From an uncultured Candidatus Melainabacteria bacterium (lineage in GTDB: Bacteria > Cyanobacteriota > Vampirovibrionia > Gastranaerophilales > Gastranaerophilaceae): a stretch of 64,000 nt of DNA. The stretch covers positions 16,737-80,736 of the forward strand of contig CAKUXM010000008.1 of the NCBI GenBank assembly GCA_934700335.1, in the 5' to 3' direction. A model generated the notes under the pieces. The model ran no database searches and was not told the DNA's origin. It saw only the letters and a list, made by a program, of their open reading frames with translations. Below are positions 47,326-55,219 of the stretch, piece by piece (the stretch's first letter is position 1; each line of letters starts with the position of its first letter). The position numbers and the translations under genes were made by a program.

Positions 47326-47349
47326 GTTGGGCAAGTATGCCCAACCTAC
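47326..47349 (-). repeat. REP-like palindrome with GTAG
   Basis: On the minus strand GTAG precedes GTTGGGCA ... TGCCCAAC. It is 15 bp from the 100-bp repeat copy A. Confidence 0.65.
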
Positions 47350-47363
47350 TTCACACCGGCTCA

Positions 47364-47462
47364 CGCTGTCTTGTTCGCTCGCATTAAACGGGTCTACGAT
47401 TGAAGATTTTCAAAAATTTCATTTTTAAAATCTTCAAGTCTTCGCCCTCTGCTCGCTCACGC
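47364..47462 (-). repeat. 100-bp dispersed repeat, copy A (minus)
   Basis: The reverse complement of this block is ~90% identical to 52812-52911. It begins right after the TAG stop codon of the 74-aa gene. Shared content: GCGTGAG(C/T)GAGCAGAGGGCGAAG, an internal AAGATTTT/AAAATCTT hairpin, and CGTAGACCCGTTTAATGCGA. Confidence 0.75.
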
Positions 47463-47687
47463 CTACTCTTCCATAGCCATTTCTAGCATACGATATGTCA
47501 TAAATGCGCCAAGTGCTACGGCTTTTGGGTCTAAATCTGTGTTATTTGCTACCTCTAAAATTGCTGAATTAACTTCTGGGTTTTCTTCTTTTAAATGTTG
47601 CACCATTTGTTTTCTCCAAGCATTTATATCTTGAAAGACTTCGGCATAAGTCAATGTTGAATGTTCTTCTGTTATTAATGGTAACAT
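47463..47687 (-). CDS. 74-aa uncharacterised protein
   Basis: The protein begins MLPLITEEHSTLTYAEVFQDINAW, is acidic and predicted helical, and ends in RMLEMAMEE. It has an AGAGAGGGAG ribosome binding site before the ATG. I do not recognise a family. Its TAG stop is immediately followed by the 100-bp repeat, so its 3' end may be shaped by the insertion of that repeat. It stands alone, divergent from the next gene at 47796. Confidence 0.55.
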   Translation of the reverse strand: MLPLITEEHSTLTYAEVFQDINAWRKQMVQHLKEENPEVNSAILEVANNTDLDPKAVALGAFMTYRMLEMAMEE

Positions 47688-47795
47688 TGTTTCTCCCTCT
47701 CTTTTTCTTCAATTATAATTGTTTTTAAAATTTTTGGCTATACTCTTTACATCTTTTTAGATTTTTAATATCATTAATTTATAGAGGAATTTTTA

Positions 47796-48140
47796 ATGTC
47801 TGACGAAATTAATGAAAAAGTAATAGATTTGTTTCAAAAACACAGTCATTCAAAGAACGATAAACACGATGATGTTATCAAGTTTTTTGAAGGTTTTCAT
47901 TATGTAAAAATTTCTAGAGACAAAAATGGTAAAAAATTCAAATATGATTACTTAAAACAATATGCAGAAGATTGTCATTATATTGTTAGAGTAATGAGAA
48001 AGGTTGACGACGAAGTTATTTTATACAACTATGACGTACCAAATACAGATTTATACAAGTTTTTAGAAAAATTTGAAAATAATACTCTTAATGGAATGAT
48101 TATAGAAATAGATAAATACTTCCCAGAAGATTTAGCATAG
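47796..48140 (+). CDS. 114-aa uncharacterised protein upstream of the TIGR03960-type gene
   Basis: The protein (MSDEINEKVIDLFQKHSHSKNDKHDD...) is mixed alpha/beta with conserved-looking aromatic and Lys/Asp residues (YDYLKQYAEDCHYIVRVM). It has a TAGAGGAAT site upstream. It ends 2 nt before the radical SAM gene, so the two are cotranscribed and likely functionally linked. I do not recognise a family. Confidence 0.65.
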   Translation: MSDEINEKVIDLFQKHSHSKNDKHDDVIKFFEGFHYVKISRDKNGKKFKYDYLKQYAEDCHYIVRVMRKVDDEVILYNYDVPNTDLYKFLEKFENNTLNGMIIEIDKYFPEDLA

Positions 48141-48142
48141 TA

Positions 48143-50620
48143 ATGGACTTTATAGAAAAATACCACGAGAGCCTATATCATTGTAATAAGCCATATCAAT
48201 ACATTGGTGGCGAATTTTTGTCATTCAATAAAAGTTTTGATGATGCAAAGTTAAGATTTGCATTTGCTTTTCCTGATAAATACGAAATCGGTATTAGTAA
48301 TCTTGGTCAAAGAATTTTATATTCTATTGTGAATGAACACGAAAATTTCATGGCAGATAGAGTTTACGCTCCAGAAAAAGATTTTCAGCCAAAACCTTTA
48401 TATGGTTTAGAAAGTAAAAGACCTATTAAAGATTTTGACGTGGTTGGTTTTTCTATTCAGTACGAATTAGCTTACACAACTGTTCTAAAAATGTTGGAAA
48501 TGTCTCAAATTCCGTACAAAAATTCTGATAGAACAGATGAAGACCCAATTATTTTAGCAGGTGGACCTTGTGCATTTAATCCACTTCCTATGAGTGAATT
48601 CATTGATTGTTTCTTAATTGGAGACGGAGAAGAATTAATCATAGAAGTTTGTGAAGTTTTGGAAAAATACAAAAACGCACCTCGTGATGAAAAGATTAAA
48701 AAACTTTGTGAGCTTGAAGGGGTTTGGTCTGCAAAATATCCTAAAAAAGTTACAAAAAGGCTTGTTCAACTAAATTATGACAATGCACTTAAAAAATATC
48801 CTGTACCATATTCAACTTCAGTACACGATAGAGCAATTATAGAAATTCGTCGTGGTTGTACTAGAATGTGTCGTTTTTGTCAACCGGGACACGTAACTTT
48901 GCCTGTTCGTGAAAGAAAAGCAGAAGATGTTATAAGAATTACAAAAGAGCTTGTTAAAAATACTGGATATGATGAATATTCTTTACTTTCATTATCTTCA
49001 AATGATTATACAAATATCAATGAAGTAATTAAAGAATTGAACTGTGAATTTAAAGACAAAAAAGTTTCTGTATCTTTGCCAAGTCAAAGAATTGACGGAT
49101 TTAACCTTGAACTTGCACATTTAACTCAAGAGGTAAGAAAAGCCGCAATGACCCTAGCGCCAGAAGCCGGTAGCCAAAGACTTCGTGATGTAATCAAGAA
49201 AAATATTTCTCGTGAACAAATTATTAATGTTGCACTTGAATTATACAAAAATGGTTGGTCAAAAATTAAATTCTATTTTATTGCTGGACTTCCAAGTGAA
49301 ACTCTTGAAGATATGGAAGAAATGGCAAATCTTTTGGGAACAATTCGTTGGAAACAAAAAGTGATGAAAAAAGAACTGGGATTAAAACATTCTCTTGATA
49401 TAACTTGTACATTATCAGTTTTTGTTCCAAAACCTCATACTCCGTTTCAATGGGTACCTCAAATGCGTATTGACGAAATTATGGAACATATTCATTACTT
49501 AAAAGATAAATTAAAAACAATCAAAGGTGTGAAAATAAATTATCACGAACCATTTATTTCTCAAGTTGAAGCAGTTTTGACAAGGGGTGATGCAAGCCTT
49601 TGTAAATATATTGAAGCTCTTTATAAAAATGGTTGTTATTTAGATGCTTGGGGCGAATATTTTGACCAAGATGTTTGGAAAAACACAGCAAAAGATTTAG
49701 GTTTTGACCTTGAAGATTTAGCAAATCATCAATACTCTTTAGATGAAGAATTACCATGGGACTTTATTGATACAGGTCTTGATAAAGAATGGCTTATTGA
49801 TGATTATAAAAAGGCATTTAACAAAGAAGGTTTTACTCCTACTTGTGAACAACATTGTGTAAACTGCGGTGTTTGCAGAAATTTAAAAGTTAAAAAAGTT
49901 TATGATAAAAAATATACTCCAAAAGAGGTTTCTTCTGAACATAGAGAAATTAATAAAGATGTTGTTTATAGATACAGATTAAAGGTTACTAAATCAGGTA
50001 ATTTAAGATATTTTTCACATCTAGATTTTCAAAATTTCTTTATCAAATCAATGTGTCGTACAAATTTTGACATGGCATTCACTCAAGGCTTTAACCCTAC
50101 AATGAAGGTTTCTATGGGAGTTGCGCTACCATTGTTTGTGGAAAGTGATTGCGAACTTGTTGATTTTGAATGTTATAACGATTTAACAGAAGATGAAATT
50201 AAAAACGAATTAAAAAGAGTTCTTCCTGAACATTGTGAAGTTAAAGAGGCAAAACGTATTGATAGACACGCAAATTCTATTGATACAACCGTTGCTTGGG
50301 CAGAGTATGAAATAAAATTATTTAATAACTCTGTTTGCGATTTTGAAACTTTCATGTATAATTGTGATAGAGTTTTATCTTCTCCAGAAATTTTAATTGA
50401 GAAGAAAAACAAAAAAGGTTTACTGAAAACATTAAATATAAAATCATCTATAAAATCATATAGATTTGAAGGCGAAAAACTACTTATTATCCTAAAAACA
50501 GGTCAACAGTCAGAAATACCAGCCGTTAGAGCAGATGTTCTTATGAACCTTATCGACCAAAATACTATATTTGACATTAAAAGAACAAAATTTTTAGATG
50601 AAAATTTAAAAGAAGTTTAA
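48143..50620 (+). CDS. Radical SAM protein (TIGR03960-type) fused to DUF2344 domain
   Basis: The 825-aa protein has an N-terminal B12-binding-like region (residues ~25-190), then the radical SAM core with the cluster motif in RRGCTRMCRFCQPGHVTLPVRERKAEDV. Its ~220 C-terminal residues match the DUF2344 domain (TIGR03936): YRYRLKVTKSGNLRYFSHLDFQNFFIKSMCRTN and AFTQGFNPTMKVSMGVALPLFVES. In Clostridia and cyanobacteria such proteins are often encoded immediately before RNase E/G, as here. The function is unproven; it is thought to act in tRNA or RNA modification or ribosome metabolism. The two domains are separate genes in many bacteria. Confidence 0.85.
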   Translation: MDFIEKYHESLYHCNKPYQYIGGEFLSFNKSFDDAKLRFAFAFPDKYEIGISNLGQRILYSIVNEHENFMADRVYAPEKDFQPKPLYGLESKRPIKDFDVVGFSIQYELAYTTVLKMLEMSQIPYKNSDRTDEDPIILAGGPCAFNPLPMSEFIDCFLIGDGEELIIEVCEVLEKYKNAPRDEKIKKLCELEGVWSAKYPKKVTKRLVQLNYDNALKKYPVPYSTSVHDRAIIEIRRGCTRMCRFCQPGHVTLPVRERKAEDVIRITKELVKNTGYDEYSLLSLSSNDYTNINEVIKELNCEFKDKKVSVSLPSQRIDGFNLELAHLTQEVRKAAMTLAPEAGSQRLRDVIKKNISREQIINVALELYKNGWSKIKFYFIAGLPSETLEDMEEMANLLGTIRWKQKVMKKELGLKHSLDITCTLSVFVPKPHTPFQWVPQMRIDEIMEHIHYLKDKLKTIKGVKINYHEPFISQVEAVLTRGDASLCKYIEALYKNGCYLDAWGEYFDQDVWKNTAKDLGFDLEDLANHQYSLDEELPWDFIDTGLDKEWLIDDYKKAFNKEGFTPTCEQHCVNCGVCRNLKVKKVYDKKYTPKEVSSEHREINKDVVYRYRLKVTKSGNLRYFSHLDFQNFFIKSMCRTNFDMAFTQGFNPTMKVSMGVALPLFVESDCELVDFECYNDLTEDEIKNELKRVLPEHCEVKEAKRIDRHANSIDTTVAWAEYEIKLFNNSVCDFETFMYNCDRVLSSPEILIEKKNKKGLLKTLNIKSSIKSYRFEGEKLLIILKTGQQSEIPAVRADVLMNLIDQNTIFDIKRTKFLDENLKEV

Positions 50621-50641
50621 CTATAAAAAGGAAAGGTTTTT

Positions 50642-52372
50642 ATGAAAAAACAAGGAAATTCTCACGAAGAAGGAAAAAAGATTGTAATTGCAGAAAGAGA
50701 TAACATAGCTGCATTAATGGAAGATGGAAAAGTTAGTGAATTTTTTATCAACAGAGGCGAAGTTTTATTAGGTGATGTTTACCTAGCAACAGTAGAAAAC
50801 ATTTTACCAAGTATTGACGCAGCATTTGTAAATGTTGGATATGACAAAATGGGTTTCTTGCACGCTCAAGACGTAATGGGTAAAGGTGCTTTACAAGATA
50901 AATTATCACCAAAACAAAAATTAGTTGTACAAGTTACAAAAGAACCTACAGGACACAAAGGTCCACGTGTTACTACAGAAATAAGCTTACCAGGTAGATT
51001 TTTAGTATTAATTCCTTCTGAAGCAGGTATTAATGTAAGTAAAAAAATTGAATCAGTTAAAGAAAGAGCAAGATTAAAATCAATCGTTAGCCTTTTAAAA
51101 CCAGTTGGCTTGGGTGTAATTATCAGAACAGAAGCTGAAAATCAAACAGAAGCTGATATTCAAGAAGATTTAGAAATCTTGTTAGAAAAATGGAACAATA
51201 TAATTACAGCATCAGAATCTCTTGAAGCTCCAAATCTATTATCAAGAGACCAAGACTTGTTATATAGAGTTATACGTGAAGCTTGTACAGAAGATGTAAA
51301 AGAAATTCTTGTAGATACAGCGTTTGCGCTAAACAGAGTTCAAACTTTATTGCAAAACTGGCACATGAGCAAAGATATCAAAGTTGAATTATACAAAGGT
51401 ACAGAACCTTTGTTAATTGCGACAAATATTCATAAAGAAATTAAAGCAGCGCTACAAATCAAAGTTAATATGCCATCAGGCGGATACTTATTTATACAAC
51501 AAACAGAAGCCTTAACAGTAATCGACGTAAACTCTGGTAAATTCGTAAGTGCAGGCACTCAAGATGAAACAATTTTGAAAACAAATATTGAAGCCGTTCA
51601 TGAAATAGCTCGTCAATTAAGATTGAGAAACATCGGCGGTATGGTAATTGTAGACTTTATTGATATGCTTTCAAGAGCTGACAAATTAGCTGTTATGGAA
51701 GAACTTGAAATCGCATTTGAAAAAGATAAAGCAAAACCTCAAGTTGGTCAATTATCAGATTTAGGTCTTGTAGAATTGACAAGACACAGACAAGGTCAAA
51801 GCTTGACAGAAATCTTTGCTAAAAAATGTCCACATTGTCAGGGTGCTGGATATATAATGGAAGATTTCAAATTCTCATCTCCAACAGCAGAAGGTGAATA
51901 CAGAGCTAAAGCTGCTAAAATGAAACTTCCTGTAAGCAACTTTAAGAAAAATAATAACAACAATAATAATCACAAAAACCAAAATCAAAATGATAGACCT
52001 CAAAGAGAACAAGTAGAAATTTTGGAAAATAACGAAAATCCATCAATAGTTGCTCAAGAAGAAACAACACAAATTAAAAAAGAAAAGAAGCAACAAAAAA
52101 ATAAAAAATATAATAATAAAAAACAACAAGTAAAAGAATTTGTTGAAAATTCACCAGTTGAAACAGCTGAGGTTGTAATGGCTCCAAACGAAGAAATTGC
52201 ACCAGTAATTGAAGAACAACCAAAAGTTGAAACAGATGCTCAACAAGTTGAAGAAAAATCAGTAGAAGAAGCACCAAAAAGAGGCAGAAGACCAAACAGA
52301 GGTGCAAGTAAAGCTGGTAAAACCACTAAAAAAAGAACAACTTCTAAAAAGAAATTAACAGAAGAAGAATAA
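50642..52372 (+). CDS. rne: Ribonuclease E/G family endoribonuclease
   Basis: The 576-aa protein cuts AU-rich single-stranded RNA in rRNA processing and mRNA decay. It has an N-terminal S1-like domain (GEVLLGDVYLATVENILPSIDAAFVNVGYDKMGFLHAQD) and RNase H-like and DNase I-like cores. The metal-binding aspartates lie in VIDVNSGKF and VIVDFIDM. The Zn-link CPHCQGAGY follows. The C-terminal ~170 residues are Asn/Lys/Glu rich and low complexity, ending in a basic tail (RGRRPNRGASKAGKTTKKR). The length is short for RNase E and fits RNase G or cyanobacterial RNase E. It follows the TIGR03960-type gene by 21 bp. Confidence 0.9.
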   Translation: MKKQGNSHEEGKKIVIAERDNIAALMEDGKVSEFFINRGEVLLGDVYLATVENILPSIDAAFVNVGYDKMGFLHAQDVMGKGALQDKLSPKQKLVVQVTKEPTGHKGPRVTTEISLPGRFLVLIPSEAGINVSKKIESVKERARLKSIVSLLKPVGLGVIIRTEAENQTEADIQEDLEILLEKWNNIITASESLEAPNLLSRDQDLLYRVIREACTEDVKEILVDTAFALNRVQTLLQNWHMSKDIKVELYKGTEPLLIATNIHKEIKAALQIKVNMPSGGYLFIQQTEALTVIDVNSGKFVSAGTQDETILKTNIEAVHEIARQLRLRNIGGMVIVDFIDMLSRADKLAVMEELEIAFEKDKAKPQVGQLSDLGLVELTRHRQGQSLTEIFAKKCPHCQGAGYIMEDFKFSSPTAEGEYRAKAAKMKLPVSNFKKNNNNNNNHKNQNQNDRPQREQVEILENNENPSIVAQEETTQIKKEKKQQKNKKYNNKKQQVKEFVENSPVETAEVVMAPNEEIAPVIEEQPKVETDAQQVEEKSVEEAPKRGRRPNRGASKAGKTTKKRTTSKKKLTEEE

Positions 52373-52374
52373 AA

Positions 52375-52812
52375 ATGATTAAAAAATTAAAAAACATTTT
52401 AATTTTAATAGCAATAGTAATGCCACTAACTTGTGGCATTACGGCTTTTGCTGTACCAGAAGATGAAATTGAAATAGTTTCAAAATCTGTTGCAACACAA
52501 ACTAATAGTGTTCCAGTTGCAGAAGTTCCAGTTGCAAATCTCAAATCTGATGAAGATATAACAATCAAAGATATTGAAGATCTTCAAGATGATGATACTT
52601 TCAAAAAACCAAATTCAAACATATTGCTAAAATTCTTTATCGCAATTGCATGGGTTGTTATTTCATCTTTAATTATTTATTTTTCATTAATTTCATATAA
52701 AAAATTATCTGGTAAACCAGAGTTTGGAATTGATGTAGAAGAAAACACACTTGATACCCCTAAAAATTTTAAAGAAGCAATAAATTTATTTATTAAAAAA
52801 ACACGTGAGTAG
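52375..52812 (+). CDS. Small secreted/membrane protein
   Basis: The 145-aa protein has a signal peptide (MIKKLKNILILIAIVMPLTCGITAFA), an acidic 55-residue extracytoplasmic segment with VPVAEVPVA repeats, a second hydrophobic helix (~84-105, FFIAIAWVVISSLIIYFSLI) and a basic C-terminal tail. Known families are not recognised. It starts 2 nt after the RNase E/G gene, so it is probably cotranscribed. Its final codons and TAG abut the 100-bp repeat copy B. Confidence 0.65.
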   Translation: MIKKLKNILILIAIVMPLTCGITAFAVPEDEIEIVSKSVATQTNSVPVAEVPVANLKSDEDITIKDIEDLQDDDTFKKPNSNILLKFFIAIAWVVISSLIIYFSLISYKKLSGKPEFGIDVEENTLDTPKNFKEAINLFIKKTRE

Positions 52813-52911
52813 CGTGAGTGAGCAGAGGGCGAAGACTTGAAGATTTTGAAAAATAAAATTTTGAAAAATCTTTAATCGTAGACCCGTTTAATGCGAACGA
52901 GCAAGACAGCG
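52812..52911 (+). repeat. 100-bp dispersed repeat, copy B (plus)
   Basis: This block begins at the final base of a TAG stop codon and is ~90% identical to the reverse complement of 47364-47462. It carries the shared GAGCAGAGGGCGAAGACTTGAAGATTTT stretch in pieces, an AT hairpin, and CGTAGACCCGTTTAATGCGA. Confidence 0.75.
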
Positions 52912-53081
52912 CGAAGTGAGTAGAGCATATTCCCTTCTCCCAATGTAATGGGAGAAGATATCCGAAGGACAGATGAGGGTTAAGCATGACAAAAGCCCTC
53001 ACCGATTTTTATGTACTCATAAGTTCGTGCAAAAAATCTCATTTCTCCTTCGTGGAGAGGGGAAATGGTGAGTATAAATAA

Positions 53082-53115
53082 GTAGGTAGGGTTCAACAAT
53101 TTCATTGAACCCGAC
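53082..53115 (+). repeat. REP-like palindrome with GTAG
   Basis: GTAG followed by GTAGGGTTCAA ... TTGAACCCGAC (one arm position mismatched). Confidence 0.7.
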
Positions 53116-53129
53116 AGTTTTCAAGATTT

Positions 53130-53163
53130 GTCGTGTTGAATTAAGTCGTTCAACACGACCTAC
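53130..53163 (-). repeat. REP-like palindrome with GTAG
   Basis: On the minus strand GTAG precedes GTCGTGTTGAA ... TTCAACACGAC; same stem as the degenerate copy at 3582. Confidence 0.7.
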
Positions 53164-53189
53164 GTTAATCTTCGCCCTCTGACAGCTTG

Positions 53190-53296
53190 ATTGTAACAAA
53201 AACTTAACATAATAATTCAAGTCTCTAAAGTTTTTCAAAAACATGTCCGATATGAAACTTGTAAGCAATAAAACAAAAGAAAAAGGAATGTGTGTT
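53190..53296 (+). promoter_or_regulatory. Conserved 5' leader of 51-aa paralogue B
   Basis: ~107 nt upstream of the ATG share ordered blocks with the leader of paralogue A (33198-33302), including ATTGTAACAAAA, TAACAT, TCTAAAG, CCGATA, TGTAAGCAA and AAAGGA. Confidence 0.6.
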
Positions 53297-53452
53297 ATGT
53301 TAAGAAAAATCGAAATGCCAAGCAATAATGTTGATAATTCAGTAGAATTCGTTTTAAGAGGAGCTAAAAAAAGACGTTCAATGGCTATGGCAGCTGCAAG
53401 AACATTAACTAACGAACAAGGAGTAAAAACAATGTTAGTTGCAATTAACTAG
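53297..53452 (+). CDS. 51-aa conserved basic protein, paralogue B
   Basis: The protein begins MLRKIEMPSNNVDNSVEF, has the basic core LRGAKKRRSMAMAAARTLT and ends NEQGVKTMLVAIN. It is the same length as and ~80% identical to the ORF at 33042-33197. An upstream ATG at 53243 would add 18 residues, but paralogue A has no such extension and AAAAGGAAT before 53297 is a good ribosome binding site, so 53297 is the better start. The family is unknown. It is followed by a GC-rich structured segment and a terminator. Confidence 0.75.
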   Translation: MLRKIEMPSNNVDNSVEFVLRGAKKRRSMAMAAARTLTNEQGVKTMLVAIN

Positions 53453-53545
53453 CGGATTTTCGGAAGGGCGCCGTGTGAGCGTAGCGAACCCAGCCCGAAA
53501 GGTGGAGCGGGACGTTACTCCCGCGACAACCCGAATAATCCAAGA
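53453..53545 (+). other. GC-rich structured segment after paralogue B
   Basis: About 75 nt are strikingly GC-rich against the AT-rich background, with a GCGGGA/TCCCGC hairpin at about 53505-53525 and GCGCCGTGTGAGCG. At 53528 lies AACCCGAATAATCCAAGA, also found at 26594. No ORF. It may be a structured 3' UTR, small RNA or an inserted repeat; I cannot decide. Confidence 0.45.
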
Positions 53546-53623
53546 CAACGAATTAGAAGAACACGATTGAGAAAAACATAAACAAACACAGGATAGAGAA
53601 TTTATAAGTACAAGAGAATAATA

Positions 53624-53656
53624 AAAAAAGAAGTCTGGAGGGCTTCTTTTTTTTTG
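53624..53656. terminator. Bidirectional intrinsic terminator
   Basis: AGAAGTC-TGGA-GGGCTTCT with A-tract before and T-tract after; it serves the 51-aa ORF transcript and the convergent lipase-like gene. Confidence 0.8.
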
Positions 53657-53663
53657 TTCAAAT

Positions 53664-54590
53664 TTATTTTCTTCTGTAATATCCACAAACTTTTGTGCCG
53701 TCATCACGATTGTACGAATTTACCCAAATCAAATCGCCAGTTTTAACTTTTTCATCTGCTTGTGTTTTTGACATGATGTTACCAAGTTTTAATTGCTGAT
53801 TAATAAAATTTTCATTTCTTTCAAATTCATCTTTTGACATTTTTGCAATTTCTTCTCTTGTGATAACTCGTTTTTTATCAATATCACGAACATTGATATC
53901 ATAAGAAATACCACCAGTTAATTTTTTAGATTCAACATCTTCTGGCTTTTTGTATTCAACAGCATTTTCAAGATTGCCCATATCTTCAATTTTATGTTTC
54001 CTATTTAGATATCTACCTCCTAAATAATCACCAGTAGGACTTTTTGTTATATACTCAGAACCTTTGGCATATCCAATAATATAAGTTTTACCCAATTGAT
54101 TTCTCAAATTAAGGTTAAATACTGTGTCATCAACATTCCCATAATTTCTAATATTAGTTTCTTTAATATTATTTTTTTGCATTAAGTTACCAGCACCATA
54201 AGCATTAAAAGTAACTGTTTCATTGCCTGTTTCAGCACCCATAAGTTGTGCCAATGCACCACCTAAAGAATGACCTGTGAAAACTATTTTTTTATTAGGA
54301 AAATTTGATTTAACTTGAAGGTAAAAATTGTGTGCATCTACGTATTGGCTAGGTAAGCGATTTAAACCCATTCGTCCGTTATTTAGAATATCATCTTTGT
54401 CAGTAAGCTCTGTTCCTCTAAAAGAAATAACTATTACGTCATTTTTGTAAAAAGCCTCGCCATGAAAACCATTATTTGCATTGTGTTCATCAAATTTTAT
54501 CCAATCTTTTGGTTTGTATTTTTCATTTCTTTTATAAACACACATTGATAAATCTTTTATTTCATTGTCAAATTTTAAATTGCTATTCAT
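53664..54590 (-). CDS. Lipase class 3/Mbeg1-like alpha/beta hydrolase
   Basis: The 308-aa protein is an alpha/beta-hydrolase-type lipase: FRGTEL (oxyanion region), then the nucleophile elbow FTGHSLGGALAQLMG with Ser108, and ETGNETVTFNAYGAG (catalytic Asp region not pinned). There is no signal peptide, so it may be intracellular or released by another route, possibly acting on membranes or storage lipids. The C-terminal third is Lys/Glu rich without known domains. It is divergent from a small membrane protein gene across 43 bp. Confidence 0.8.
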   Translation of the reverse strand: MNSNLKFDNEIKDLSMCVYKRNEKYKPKDWIKFDEHNANNGFHGEAFYKNDVIVISFRGTELTDKDDILNNGRMGLNRLPSQYVDAHNFYLQVKSNFPNKKIVFTGHSLGGALAQLMGAETGNETVTFNAYGAGNLMQKNNIKETNIRNYGNVDDTVFNLNLRNQLGKTYIIGYAKGSEYITKSPTGDYLGGRYLNRKHKIEDMGNLENAVEYKKPEDVESKKLTGGISYDINVRDIDKKRVITREEIAKMSKDEFERNENFINQQLKLGNIMSKTQADEKVKTGDLIWVNSYNRDDGTKVCGYYRRK

Positions 54591-54633
54591 AAATCTTATT
54601 GTTCTCCTTTCTTATTTTGTGTAAGATACTTTT

Positions 54634-55005
54634 ATGATTTTAGATAAATTTAAAAACGCAAAATTTAGAAACAGATATAGCTTTAACATATTAGCTATAT
54701 TTAGTTTGATTATATTTTTTACGCTAGTGTATGAATATTTTTCACTTTTATATTTAGCCTTTAAAACTTACGACGCATATGGCTTTCCTTTTTTTATTAC
54801 TCTTGTTCTTTTATTTTCTTGTTTTTATATTGCTTCTTTTGTATCTCTTATAATTTATATTTTTGAGAGAATATATAACATAAGAATAAAAAGTGAAAAA
54901 TTTTTAAACTCAAAATTTATATTTTGGTTTCAAATTCTGGGTTTTGCCTCATTTTTAATTTTAATCCTTTTACATTTATACTTTGTTATAATGCTTTTCG
55001 TTTAG
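54634..55005 (+). CDS. Small integral membrane protein
   Basis: The 123-aa protein has three, possibly four, hydrophobic helices (ILAIFSLIIFFTLVYEYFSLLYL, FFITLVLLFSCFYIASFVSLIIYI, FWFQILGFASFLILILLHLYFVIML) and no known family. The Shine-Dalgarno is weak (ATACTTTT). It is divergent from the lipase-like gene, so a partner or immunity role is conceivable but has no direct support. Confidence 0.5.
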   Translation: MILDKFKNAKFRNRYSFNILAIFSLIIFFTLVYEYFSLLYLAFKTYDAYGFPFFITLVLLFSCFYIASFVSLIIYIFERIYNIRIKSEKFLNSKFIFWFQILGFASFLILILLHLYFVIMLFV

Positions 55006-55219
55006 CAATTTACATTGTTCCCCTTTCTTGTTTGAGACTTTTTTATTATGACGAATTTTGAAAAATTTTAAAGTCCGTATTTTTACGTAAGTATTTTTAC
55101 GGACTTGACAGATGAAATTAGCTCTAGGTAATAGTTACCAGAGTAAAAATTTATTTATGAGTTAAATGTAAAAATAATTTTGGAATAATTTACAAAATTT
55201 GTTATGTTATACTTTTTAC
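55006..55219. other. Intergenic region with two hairpins
   Basis: Contains the inverted repeat AAGTCCGTA ... TACGGACTT (about 55071-55106) and CTCTAGGTAA/TTACCAGAG further on. A TATACT at 55208-55213 lies only 7 nt before the next ATG, suggesting a near-leaderless transcript. No ORF is supported. Confidence 0.4.

Larger units (their letters stand above)
52912..53189. repeat. Repeat-rich spacer between the RNase operon and the second 51-aa ORF
   Basis: Besides repeat B and two REP-like palindromes, this stretch holds CTTCTCCCAATGTAATGGGAGAAG (perfect hairpin, 52933 on), CTCCTTCGTGGAGAG and a CTTCGCCCTCTGAC fragment of the GGCGAAGCC family at 53170. No ORF with coding features is visible. It is a stacked repeat locus. 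Confidence 0.6.

Noticed and set aside
52344..52568. Minus-strand ORF across the RNase/small-protein junction
   Set aside because: It is antisense to coding sequence with no supporting signals.
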